12,536 nucleotides of DNA from positions 1 through 12,536 of the forward strand of contig CAMFIW010000032.1 of the NCBI GenBank assembly GCA_945952355.1, in the 5' to 3' direction. The DNA is from an uncultured Phenylobacterium sp. GTDB taxonomy: Bacteria > Pseudomonadota > Alphaproteobacteria > Caulobacterales > Caulobacteraceae. Shown here in pieces: positions 5,878 to 12,536 of the stretch. Numbering within the stretch: the stretch's first letter is position 1; the number at the start of each line of letters is the position of its first letter. A model generated the notes under the pieces. That model was not told the origin of the DNA, made no database searches, and saw only the letters and a list, made by a program, of their open reading frames with translations. Position numbers and translations under genes: made by a program.

Positions 5878-6140
5878 GACCGCGGCCGAAACAGGATGTG
5901 CCCGGCCAGCCGGCTCATCAACAGGCCGGCGACGGCGGCGAACAGGCCGGCCGCTATCATCGCCCGCGGCCGGGAAACCTCGTGGACCCCGAGCAGGTCC
6001 GCCCCGCCCACCCCGACCAGGACCAGCCCGCCCAGGCCCATGAGCGCGCCGAGGATCAGGCTGCCCCACAGCCGCAGCCGACCCAGATGCTCGACGGCTT
6101 CGACGGGATCTGGCCCCCGATCAGGTTCCGACCCGCTCAT
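5874..6140 (-). CDS. Small two-helix membrane protein of unknown function
   Basis: An 88-aa protein starting MSGSEPDRGPDPVEAVEHLG, with a soluble acidic N-terminus and two predicted membrane helices at about 23-45 (LRLWGSLILGALMGLGGLVLVGV) and 59-78. It ends in a short basic tail (FRPRS). The frame is open further upstream, but the ATG at 6140 is chosen because it overlaps the TGA of the lipoprotein gene as ATGA, a classic coupled start. The upstream extension would overlap that gene and reads as non-native. It is therefore the second gene of a two-gene operon. At its 3' end its TAG and the thioesterase TAG share one CTAG on opposite strands. I do not recognise a family. Confidence 0.7.
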   Translation of the reverse strand: MSGSEPDRGPDPVEAVEHLGRLRLWGSLILGALMGLGGLVLVGVGGADLLGVHEVSRPRAMIAAGLFAAVAGLLMSRLAGHILFRPRS

Positions 6141-6514
6141 CGCTCCGGCCCCGTCCAGGCGGTGATGGGGTTGAGCAGCAACAGTCGCGCGTGCGGGGCC
6201 ACGCCAAGCTCCTCGTAGGAGAAGCTGAGATCCGCCTGCCCCATGGCGAAGGACCGGCAAGGATCGAGCCGCTTGCGCCCGAAGGCCAGGCCGACCTCCT
6301 CACCCTTGCGCTCGACGAAGAAGGCGAAGTCGTCCTTCCTCGTGCAGCCGTTGGATGAGACTCGAATGATCACCGCATCGCGCCCCGCGGTGGCGGCGTA
6401 GAGCGGCTCGAGTTCGCCGAAACTCGCCGCCGCCGGCGGAACCGCGATCGGGGCGGCGGTTGCGCAGCCGCCCAGCAGGGCCAAGCCGGCGAAGATCACG
6501 AAGCGACGATGCAT
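6137..6514 (-). CDS. Putative small lipoprotein of unknown function
   Basis: A 125-aa protein with a lipoprotein signal, MHRRFVIFAGLALLGGC, whose lipidated Cys is residue 17. The mature part has a Pro/Ala-rich spacer, then a compact domain with SSNGCTRKDDFAFFVERK (53-70), FGRKRLDPCRSF (78-89) and a C-terminal region ending NPITAWTGPER. Cys57 and Cys86 are the only other cysteines and probably form a disulfide, as expected in the periplasm. I recall similar lipoproteins in related alphaproteobacteria only as hypotheticals and assign no function. The ATG at 6514 has GGAG 8 bases upstream. It is translationally coupled to the downstream two-helix membrane protein, so the two may act together at the envelope. 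Confidence 0.75.
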   Translation of the reverse strand: MHRRFVIFAGLALLGGCATAAPIAVPPAAASFGELEPLYAATAGRDAVIIRVSSNGCTRKDDFAFFVERKGEEVGLAFGRKRLDPCRSFAMGQADLSFSYEELGVAPHARLLLLNPITAWTGPER

Positions 6515-6604
6515 CCCCCTACTCCGCCATATTCGCGCGGTTCGGGACAGCCCCCGCGACGCAGCCCGCCAAGTTCGTATAGGACAGGGATCGGAGGCCT
6601 CGGC

Positions 6605-7333
6605 ATGCTCAATATTCTGCGCCTATCCGCCCTCGCCCTCGCCCTCGTGGCCACCGGCGCACACGCGACGCCGACCCATGTCATGGTCCGAGCCAGAGCC
6701 CAGGACGCGAAGTTCATCGGCGATCACATGGGCGGCGTGCGCGTCACCTTGCGCGACGCCAAGACCCGCAAGGTCCTGGCGCAGGGCCTGATCAAGGGCG
6801 GGACCGGCGACACCGCTCGGCTCATGAAGGGACCACAGCGTGGCGTCGTATTGTCGGACGCCCAGACCGCCGGCTTCGAAGCCGTCCTCGATCTCGACAA
6901 GCCGACCCTGGTCGAGGCGGAAGCCGAGGGGCCGATGGGCAAGCCCGAAGCCGCCATCCGCACGATGGGACAGGCCTGGATCCTGCCCGGCCATGACCTC
7001 GTCGGCGACGGCTGGGTGCTGACCTTCGCGGGCCTGGTGATCGAGCCGGACCTCAGCGCCCGCCCGGCGATCTCGGCCAAGGTCAGCCTGATGTGCGGCT
7101 GCCCGATCGAGCCGGGTGGCCTATGGGACGCCGCCCATTACACGGTGAAGGCCGTGCTCCTGCGCAAGGGCCGGCCGGTGGGCGCGAGCGATCTGCATTT
7201 TGACGGCAAGCCCAGTCAGTTCGCCGGCCAACTGCCCGCCGCGCGGCCCGGCGCCTACCGCCTGCGTCTCACCGCCGAAGACTCCACGACCGCCAATGTC
7301 GGCGTCTGGGAAGGTCCTCTGGATCTTAAGTGA
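6605..7333 (+). CDS. Exported protein of unknown function with a CGC motif
   Basis: A 242-aa protein with a Sec signal peptide: MLNILRLSALALALVATGAHA, with likely cleavage after residue 21. The mature protein should be periplasmic. Two beta-rich stretches can be seen: about 25-105, including VRVTLRDAKTRKVLAQGLI, and about 155-240, including AYRLRLTAEDSTTANVGVWEG. Both read like Ig-like or carrier-type beta-sandwich domains. Cys164-Gly-Cys166 (SLMCGCPIEPGGLW) are its only cysteines and could bind a metal or form a vicinal-type disulfide. The frame is open back to 6509, but the ATG at 6605 is preferred: it has GGAGG 7 bases upstream and places the signal peptide at the N-terminus. I do not recognise the family. 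LysR and metallo-beta-lactamase-like genes follow on the same strand. Confidence 0.78.
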   Translation: MLNILRLSALALALVATGAHATPTHVMVRARAQDAKFIGDHMGGVRVTLRDAKTRKVLAQGLIKGGTGDTARLMKGPQRGVVLSDAQTAGFEAVLDLDKPTLVEAEAEGPMGKPEAAIRTMGQAWILPGHDLVGDGWVLTFAGLVIEPDLSARPAISAKVSLMCGCPIEPGGLWDAAHYTVKAVLLRKGRPVGASDLHFDGKPSQFAGQLPAARPGAYRLRLTAEDSTTANVGVWEGPLDLK

Positions 7334-7382
7334 GCCCGGCCACGCCTTGATCGCCCGCACTACCGCGGCCTAGCGTCGGCCC

Positions 7383-8318
7383 ATGGACCTTCGGCAGCTC
7401 GAGCAGATCGTCGCCATCGCCCGCCACGGCGGGTTCAGCGGCGCCGCGCGCCGGCTCGGCATCGCCCAGCCAACGCTCAGCAAGAACATCGCCCGACTGG
7501 AGGCCCGGCTCGGAGTCGCCCTGTTCGCCCGCGACGGCGGCGCGGCGCGGCCCACCGCCTACGGCCATTTCCTGGCGACCCGCGGCGAGGCGGTGCTGCG
7601 CGGGGTGGAGGACCTGGACCGCGACTTCGACAAGCTGCTGAACGGCGAGCGCGGACGGTTGAGGCTCGGCGCGGGCCCTGCCCCTCGCCGCGGCCTGCTG
7701 GCCCCCATCGTGGCGGGCATGGCCGAGCGCTTCCCCGAGCTCTCGATCCGCACGGCGCAGGACAACCCCCAGCGCCTGGCCCGCGACATGGTCGAAGGGC
7801 TCTATGACGCGGTCTTCGTCTATTACGAGGTCGCCGCCGCCTTCGAGGACCTGGTGCGGATCCCGGTGATCCAGAGCCCCTATCTGGCGCTGGCGCGCCC
7901 TGGCCACCCGGTCCTGGGGGACCATCCCCTCACACCCGACGACCTGCTGCAGCACCGCATCGCCGCCGCTCCACCGGGCGCGGCGTTCCTGGACTGGATC
8001 GGCCCGGTTCAGGGCGTGCGCGCCGAAAACCTCCAGGGCTTCCGATCCGACTCCTACGACCTGATCCTCGGCCGTGCCCTACAGGATGATTTCGTCGCCA
8101 TCGCCACCGCCTTCGTCTTCGAGGACGAGATCGCCCGAGGCCTTCTCGTCCCGGCGCCCCTGGCCTGGGATGGCCTCTATGAATGCTGGATGCTGGTGAC
8201 GCGCGAGCGCTGGCGCCAGCCCCAGATCAAGGCGCTGGCGGAGATCGCCAAGGAGGCGGGCCGTCGGCTGCAGACCGTGGGCGAGGCCTTCCGCACCCCA
8301 AGCTCCACCCCGGTTTGA
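7383..8318 (+). CDS. LysR-family transcriptional regulator
   Basis: A 311-aa LysR-type regulator of normal length. The N-terminal winged helix-turn-helix is at residues 1-60: MDLRQLEQIVAIARHGGFSG, AARRLGIAQPTLSKNIARLE and ARLGVALFARDG are the standard pattern. The recognition helix is around Ala28-Leu39. A linker helix and a two-lobe periplasmic-binding-protein-like effector domain follow (about 90-300). The start at 7383 matches the family N-terminus exactly, but no Shine-Dalgarno sequence is visible in the 49-base gap before it, which is common in Caulobacterales. A LysR-type dyad lies just after its stop and before the next gene, so the metallo-beta-lactamase-like gene is the likely target. 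The co-directional layout is less usual than the divergent one. The effector is unknown. Confidence 0.93.
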   Translation: MDLRQLEQIVAIARHGGFSGAARRLGIAQPTLSKNIARLEARLGVALFARDGGAARPTAYGHFLATRGEAVLRGVEDLDRDFDKLLNGERGRLRLGAGPAPRRGLLAPIVAGMAERFPELSIRTAQDNPQRLARDMVEGLYDAVFVYYEVAAAFEDLVRIPVIQSPYLALARPGHPVLGDHPLTPDDLLQHRIAAAPPGAAFLDWIGPVQGVRAENLQGFRSDSYDLILGRALQDDFVAIATAFVFEDEIARGLLVPAPLAWDGLYECWMLVTRERWRQPQIKALAEIAKEAGRRLQTVGEAFRTPSSTPV

Positions 8319-8327
8319 CCGCGCCAC

Positions 8328-8346
8328 CCATACCTTTGGTCTATGG
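8328..8346. promoter_or_regulatory. LysR-type operator candidate (ATA-N9-TAT dyad)
   Basis: CCATA at 8328-8332 and TATGG at 8342-8346 form a perfect interrupted dyad with 9 bases between, giving T-N11-A, the consensus of LysR-type binding sites. It begins 10 bases after the LysR stop and lies about 97 bases before the next start codon. A GCTATCGC element at 8381-8388 resembles a Caulobacter -10 and has no -35 in front of it, as expected for an activator-dependent promoter. If it is used, the dyad would be centred near -58. Confidence 0.5.
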
Positions 8347-8442
8347 ATTCGATCCCTTCCCCGGCGTGGCGGCGCTCAGCGCTATCGCCTAGGTTTTCGC
8401 TCGGAAGCCATGCCTCGGAACCATGGCGGGGGAGAGAACGCC

Positions 8443-9690
8443 ATGGCCCTAGCGCCACGCCTGCTGGTCGGAGAAATGTCTGGGAAAGTGCTGGGCGACG
8501 GCCTCGTCGTCCTCCCCGGCCAGGGCAACACCCTGTCGGTCGCCACCGACGACGGCGTGATCGTGCTGGACGCCAGCGGCCATGCCCACGCGCCCGCCAT
8601 GCTGGCCGAGCTGCGCAGCCACACCGACGCTCCTGTCCACGCCATCGTCTATTCGCATGGCCACAACGGCTACAACGCCTCCATCGACCTGTGGGACGCC
8701 CACAACGCCGAGCGGGGCGAGCCCGCGCCGCGCCGTATCGGCCACCGCCTGATCCTCAACCGCTACGCCCGCTATCGCGAGACGGCCGAGCTTCAGGCCC
8801 GCATGGCCTGCATGCAGTTTCCGACCCGGCGCACCGCCGCCGAGGTGGGCGCCACGTTCGGCCTCTACGACCCGACCGAGACCTTCGAGGACACGATGGT
8901 GGTCACCACCGCCGGCCGCCGGGTCGAGCTGATCCACGCGCCGTCGGAGGTCGACGACGCCATCGCGCTATGGCTGCCCGACGACGGCCTGCTGGCGGCC
9001 GGCGCGGCGACGCCCGGCTCGACCATCCCGAACATCGGGACGCCGCTCAGGACCCAGCGCTTCACCATGCGCTGGGCCGACACCCTCGATCGGCTCCTGG
9101 CCTTGGACGCCGAACGCCTGCTCACCGAGTTCGGACCGCTGATCGAGGGTCGCAAGGCCGTGCGCGAATGGCTGGCCTCGACCTCGGAGGCCTTGCGCTG
9201 GCTGCGCGCCGAGGTGGTCCGCCGGATGAACGCCGGCATGGGCGAGCGCGAGATCCTGGCCGACATGACCTATCCGGCCCAGCTCTTCGACCACCCCTGG
9301 ATGCGGCCGACCTATGGCGCGCCGGAATACATCGTCCGCGACCTCTATCGCGAGGAGAACGGCTGGTGGGATCGCAATCCCACGAACCTGCATCCCGCCA
9401 GCGAGGCTGCCGCGGCCGCAGCGGTGCGCTCCGCCATCGATGCCGAGCAGGTCCTGGCGCGGGCGCGCGCCCTGCTCTCCGAAGGCCAGGCTCAGCTCGC
9501 CCTGCACGTGCTCGACCTCGTCGCCGGCGGCCCCGCTGACGATCCGCCGGCCCAGAAGGCCCGCGCGATGAAGGCCGAGGCCTGCCGGAAGCTCGCGGAG
9601 ACCACCCCGGCCTACGTCTCCCGCGCCCTCTACCGCACCAGCGCCAACCTGCTCGACCAGGACGAGACGAGCTGGACCTCGATCCCCTGA
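8443..9690 (+). CDS. Alkyl-sulfatase-like metallo-beta-lactamase protein with altered metal site
   Basis: A 415-aa protein related to BDS1/SdsA1-type alkyl sulfatases: an N-terminal metallo-beta-lactamase fold, then an alkyl-sulfatase dimerisation domain (about 245-340). The latter has the diagnostic HPWMRPTYGAPEYIVRDLYREENGWWDRNPTNLHP run (residues 284-318). The metal site is not canonical. HxHxDH reads His72-Gly-His74-Asn-Gly76-Tyr77, so Asp and the third His are gone. The usual ETDDH reads EVDDA (169-173). The GHG near the end of the fold reads FGP (230-232). At most two or three ligands remain, so a normal two-zinc sulfatase is unlikely. The ATG at 8443 is preferred to the in-frame ATG at 8410 because GGGGAGAG lies 6 bases before it. 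The upstream LysR gene and its candidate operator suggest inducible expression. Confidence 0.85.
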   Translation: MALAPRLLVGEMSGKVLGDGLVVLPGQGNTLSVATDDGVIVLDASGHAHAPAMLAELRSHTDAPVHAIVYSHGHNGYNASIDLWDAHNAERGEPAPRRIGHRLILNRYARYRETAELQARMACMQFPTRRTAAEVGATFGLYDPTETFEDTMVVTTAGRRVELIHAPSEVDDAIALWLPDDGLLAAGAATPGSTIPNIGTPLRTQRFTMRWADTLDRLLALDAERLLTEFGPLIEGRKAVREWLASTSEALRWLRAEVVRRMNAGMGEREILADMTYPAQLFDHPWMRPTYGAPEYIVRDLYREENGWWDRNPTNLHPASEAAAAAAVRSAIDAEQVLARARALLSEGQAQLALHVLDLVAGGPADDPPAQKARAMKAEACRKLAETTPAYVSRALYRTSANLLDQDETSWTSIP

Positions 9691-9701
9691 TCCCAAACGA
9701 A

Positions 9702-9725
9702 ACGAGGGGGCCGAAGCCCCCTCGT
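9702..9725 (-). terminator. Intrinsic terminator with a UUCG tetraloop
   Basis: ACGAGGGGGC (9702-9711) pairs perfectly with GCCCCCTCGT (9716-9725) across a 4-base loop. On the minus strand the loop reads C-TTCG-G, the extra-stable UUCG tetraloop, and the stem is followed by TTTCGTTT. This is a strong terminator for the TonB receptor gene, whose stop lies 22 bases before it. It lies 11 bases past the stop of the convergent gene and may also end that transcript, but the plus strand has no T-run. Confidence 0.85.
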
Positions 9726-9746
9726 CCCTCAGGCTGTCATCTCGGC

Positions 9747-12536
9747 TTACTGCTTGTAGCTGAGCCGGAAGTAGAAGAACCGCCCCGGAGCGTCATAGAC
9801 GTTCGGGTCGTAGTTGTTCAGCGCGCAGCTGATGCAGCCCGGCGGATCCTTGTCGAACAGGTTGTTCACGCCGAGCGCCATGCTGACGCCCTTCACGAAA
9901 TCCGGCGCCCAGCGGACCTGGGCGTCGAAATACGTCGTGGCGCCCAGCTTGTTGTTCCCGGCGTTCACCTCGGTCACGGCCGAGATGTAGCGCGCCGTCG
10001 CCGTGGCGCCCCAGTTGGCCATGTCCCAGTCCATCGACAGGGTGGACTTCCACTTCGGATAGGCCTGGTCTGGGCTGCCCCGCTCCGTGCCCTCGCGCCG
10101 GATGCCGGCGAGACCCGAGGAGGTCGGCACCATCTCGGTGAACTCCAACAGGCGGCTCGAATTCCATCGCACGCCGAACTGCCCGATCGAGGTTTCCGGC
10201 GAGGCGTAGAGCAGGTTCAGGTCCAGGGCCCGCGTTTTCAGCCCGCCGATATTGATCAGCGGATTGGCGATGTTGGCGATGGCGCCCGATGCGGTCCGGG
10301 TGATCGTCGCGCAAGACAGGGCGTCGCCTGTCTGGGCGCAGCGATCCAGCAGGGTCTGGCCGTTCTGGGCCTGGATCGCGTTGTCCAGCTCGATGTCCGC
10401 ATAGATCAGTTCGATCGAGGCGTTCTTGGCGAAGCTCGAGTTCTTCAGCGCGCTGGGCTCCCACACGATGCCGTAGGTCTTGGCCTCGCTGGTCTCGGGC
10501 TTCAGCGCCTTGTTGCCGCTGGTGATCACGCCGACCTGAGGATTGAGCTGCGAGTAGGTCCCTGAGGCCGGCACGCCGCGCGCGATGCAGTTGGTCTTCA
10601 CATTGGCCGGCTGGGCTAGCAGGTTCGAGCAAGGGTCGGTGACTTCCTGGTCGAAACGCGAGGCGGTGCCGAACAGTTCGCCGATCGAGGGCGCCCGGAA
10701 GCCCTGGCCCCACGAGGCGCGAATCAGCACGTCCTCGGTCGGCCGCCAGGCCAGGCCCGCCTTGTAGGTCGAATCCCGCCCGGAGGTGGAATAGTCGAAC
10801 CAGCGCCCGGCCAGGGACGCGTCGAGGCGGTGGAACAGCGGCATGTCCTTGACGATCGGGACCGACAGCTCGGTATAGAACTCATCGACCTTGATCGAGC
10901 CCTTCGCGGGTTGGGCCGGAATGTCGGACGACAGGCCTGCGGCCACGATCGCGTCAGGCTGGAAGAACCCCTCGTTCTCGCGGTGCTCGTATCCCGCCGC
11001 CACGCCCAGCGGCCCGGCCGGCAGGTCGAAGAGGTCGCCGGTGACGTTGAACGTGTAGTCGTGGATCTCCTGTTCCGACACGTCCTGCTGGGTGAAGCCG
11101 ATGAAGCTGAGCATGGCCGGGGTGATGGTGCCCTGGCCGCCGAAGATGTTCAGCGGCACGCAGGAGCCGGTGCAGCCGGCGAGCGGGCCCAGGGCCTGCT
11201 GCACGCGCTGGGCGTTAACGTTGCCGGTGAAGGTCTGTTCGGCGTGGTTGCGCGCCCAGACGGCGTTGGCGTCCCAGTAGAAGGTCCGGTCGCCGAGGCC
11301 GAACTGGCCGGAGAGGCTGGCCGTCAGGTTCCAGGTGTTGACGTTCTGCTCGTAGTGGCGCGGCCCCGCCTCGATCAGCCGGCGGCCGACGAAGGAATAG
11401 GTGCCCGAGCCGAGGGTGAAGCCGAACGGGTTGTAGGGGTTGGTGGCGTCGACGCTGACCGTGTCGAGCAGGTTGCCATTGCCGGCGTCGGGGCCGACGA
11501 ACAGCGGCAGCGGCGCGGCCTGGTTGGCGGACTTGCGGTCCACATAGGTGGCCAGCACCCGCAGGCGCAGGGTGTCGGTGAAGTCCTGGGTGACCTGGGC
11601 GAAGATGCTGGTCCGTTCGGACGGCGTGACGATGTAGTTGTAGGGCTGGAAATTGAAGCGATCGAGGGTCGTGAAGCCCTTGAAGCTAGACGCCGCGCCC
11701 GTCGGGTCGGCGGCGATGTAGGTGGGTCTCACGCCCACGCCCAGCGCGCTCTTCAGCGTCAGGTCGAGGTCTCGGTTCGTGTTCGGATCGTGGAGGATGA
11801 ACCGCCCAAGCGGTGTGCCGGACGAACAGCCACCGCCCAGGCACGAGGTCGCCCCAGGGGTCGGCCACAGCGAGATGTCTCGGTCGCCCGAGGACACTGC
11901 GTCCTGCTTGATGTAGCCGCCGCCGACCACGATAGTCGTGCGGTCCTGCCGGGCGCCCCAGGAGACGTTGAGCTCCTTGGAGAAGCCGTCGCCCTCGCCG
12001 TAGCCACCGACTTGGGCGGAGGCCTGGAACCCGTCCTGCTGCTTCTTGGTGATGATGTTGACCACGCCGGCGATGGCGTCGGAGCCGTAGATCGGCGAGG
12101 CGCCCTCCTGCAGCACCTCGATGCGCGAGATCATCGCCGGCGGGATGGTGTTCAGGTCCACCGAGCCAGGCACGCCGGAAGCAGAGGCCCCAGGCACCCA
12201 GCGCAGGCCGTCGACCATGACCAGGACCCGGCGCGAGGAGAGGTAGCGCAGGTCGACCTCCGCCGCGCCCGCGCCCACGCCGCCGCCGTCCGGCGGATTG
12301 CCGAGGTTGCCGGAGTTGTTGAACTTCGAGTTCAGGCCGCCCCCGGCCACGGGCAGGCGCTGCAGCAGGTCGGCGGTCGACGACAGGCCCGTCTTCAGGG
12401 CCTGGTCCTCGCCGATCTGGATCACCGGCTGGACCTGTTCGAGCGGGCTGGTGCGGATGCGGGAGCCCGTGACCACCACCTCCTCGACCGAGGTGTCCTT
12501 GGCGGTCTGGGCGTCGGCCACCCCTGCGGAGCGCAC
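9747..12536 (-). CDS. TonB-dependent receptor (5'-partial)
   Basis: 929 codons are visible; the start lies beyond position 12536. The first residues ([17 protein letters not shown] in frame) look like the end of a signal peptide, so perhaps only 15-25 residues are missing. A TonB-box-like [11 protein letters not shown] follows, then the plug domain (about 20-165) with [25 protein letters not shown] and the hallmark [29 protein letters not shown]. The rest is a long 22-strand-type outer-membrane barrel ending in [11 protein letters not shown] and an aromatic C-terminal strand, FFYFRLSYK, then Gln. Such receptors import large substrates using TonB-ExbBD energy. The substrate is not evident and no siderophore or sugar genes are adjacent. 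Ten cysteines occur as five close pairs, probably disulfides in extracellular loops. A strong terminator follows the stop. Confidence 0.95.
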   Translation of the reverse strand: MRSAGVADAQTAKDTSVEEVVVTGSRIRTSPLEQVQPVIQIGEDQALKTGLSSTADLLQRLPVAGGGLNSKFNNSGNLGNPPDGGGVGAGAAEVDLRYLSSRRVLVMVDGLRWVPGASASGVPGSVDLNTIPPAMISRIEVLQEGASPIYGSDAIAGVVNIITKKQQDGFQASAQVGGYGEGDGFSKELNVSWGARQDRTTIVVGGGYIKQDAVSSGDRDISLWPTPGATSCLGGGCSSGTPLGRFILHDPNTNRDLDLTLKSALGVGVRPTYIAADPTGAASSFKGFTTLDRFNFQPYNYIVTPSERTSIFAQVTQDFTDTLRLRVLATYVDRKSANQAAPLPLFVGPDAGNGNLLDTVSVDATNPYNPFGFTLGSGTYSFVGRRLIEAGPRHYEQNVNTWNLTASLSGQFGLGDRTFYWDANAVWARNHAEQTFTGNVNAQRVQQALGPLAGCTGSCVPLNIFGGQGTITPAMLSFIGFTQQDVSEQEIHDYTFNVTGDLFDLPAGPLGVAAGYEHRENEGFFQPDAIVAAGLSSDIPAQPAKGSIKVDEFYTELSVPIVKDMPLFHRLDASLAGRWFDYSTSGRDSTYKAGLAWRPTEDVLIRASWGQGFRAPSIGELFGTASRFDQEVTDPCSNLLAQPANVKTNCIARGVPASGTYSQLNPQVGVITSGNKALKPETSEAKTYGIVWEPSALKNSSFAKNASIELIYADIELDNAIQAQNGQTLLDRCAQTGDALSCATITRTASGAIANIANPLINIGGLKTRALDLNLLYASPETSIGQFGVRWNSSRLLEFTEMVPTSSGLAGIRREGTERGSPDQAYPKWKSTLSMDWDMANWGATATARYISAVTEVNAGNNKLGATTYFDAQVRWAPDFVKGVSMALGVNNLFDKDPPGCISCALNNYDPNVYDAPGRFFYFRLSYKQ

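Noticed and set aside
6509..6604. 32-codon N-terminal extension of the exported protein
   Set aside because: It would put a Pro/Ser-rich tract before an obvious signal peptide, and a GGAGG site directly precedes the ATG at 6605.
8343..9539. Plus-strand open frame of 398 codons overlapping the metallo-beta-lactamase-like gene
   Set aside because: Out of frame with a gene that has clear alkyl-sulfatase-family motifs to its end; the translation is almost all Arg, Pro, Ala and Gly.
9793..10713. Minus-strand open frame of 306 codons inside the TonB receptor
   Set aside because: A frame-shifted shadow of the barrel region; rich in Arg, Gln and Pro, with no plausible start signal.

Overview
The window is gene-dense, GC-rich DNA with codon use and gene content typical of an alphaproteobacterium. 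The BolA/monothiol glutaredoxin pair, several lipoproteins, the large TonB-dependent receptor and the family-VIII-like serine hydrolase suggest Caulobacterales (Caulobacter or Phenylobacterium type). That taxonomic placement is inference from gene content and style, not from a marker gene. I see no tRNA, rRNA, CRISPR array, insertion sequence or phage gene.

Left part (1-3133). Three minus-strand genes read leftward: an alpha/beta hydrolase of the non-heme haloperoxidase/arylesterase type, a stand-alone CinA C-terminal (PncC-type) protein, and the first 54 codons of an FAD-dependent monooxygenase that runs off the window. Two sites stand out here. A strong hairpin contains the ribosome-binding site of the CinA-like gene, and a perfect 19-bp tetO-like palindrome overlaps the likely monooxygenase promoter. 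Divergent from this group is a plus-strand beta-lactamase-fold serine hydrolase (410 aa).

Middle (3134-5877). A minus-strand lipoprotein of unknown function is divergent from a plus-strand run: BolA-family protein, aldo/keto reductase-like protein, monothiol glutaredoxin (grxD) and hotdog-fold acyl-CoA thioesterase. BolA and Grx4 proteins are known [2Fe-2S] partners. The aldo/keto reductase-like protein between them lacks all four residues of the usual catalytic tetrad, so it is a candidate pseudoenzyme placed in an iron-sulfur locus.

Right part (5874-9690). A minus-strand lipoprotein and a two-helix membrane protein are coupled through ATGA. The membrane protein's stop overlaps the convergent thioesterase stop in a shared CTAG. 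A plus-strand exported protein of unknown function with a CGC motif follows, then a LysR-type regulator, then an alkyl-sulfatase-like metallo-beta-lactamase protein that has lost most metal ligands. Between the last two is an ATA-N9-TAT dyad that fits a LysR-type operator, so the two probably form a regulator-target pair.

Far right (9702-12536). A C(UUCG)G-capped terminator separates the metallo-beta-lactamase-like gene from a convergent, minus-strand TonB-dependent receptor, which is complete except for its extreme N-terminus.

No wholly new multi-gene system is proven. The best leads are the catalytically dead aldo/keto reductase-like protein in the bolA-grxD cluster, the degenerate metallo-beta-lactamase with its adjacent LysR box, and the two regulatory structures on the left.
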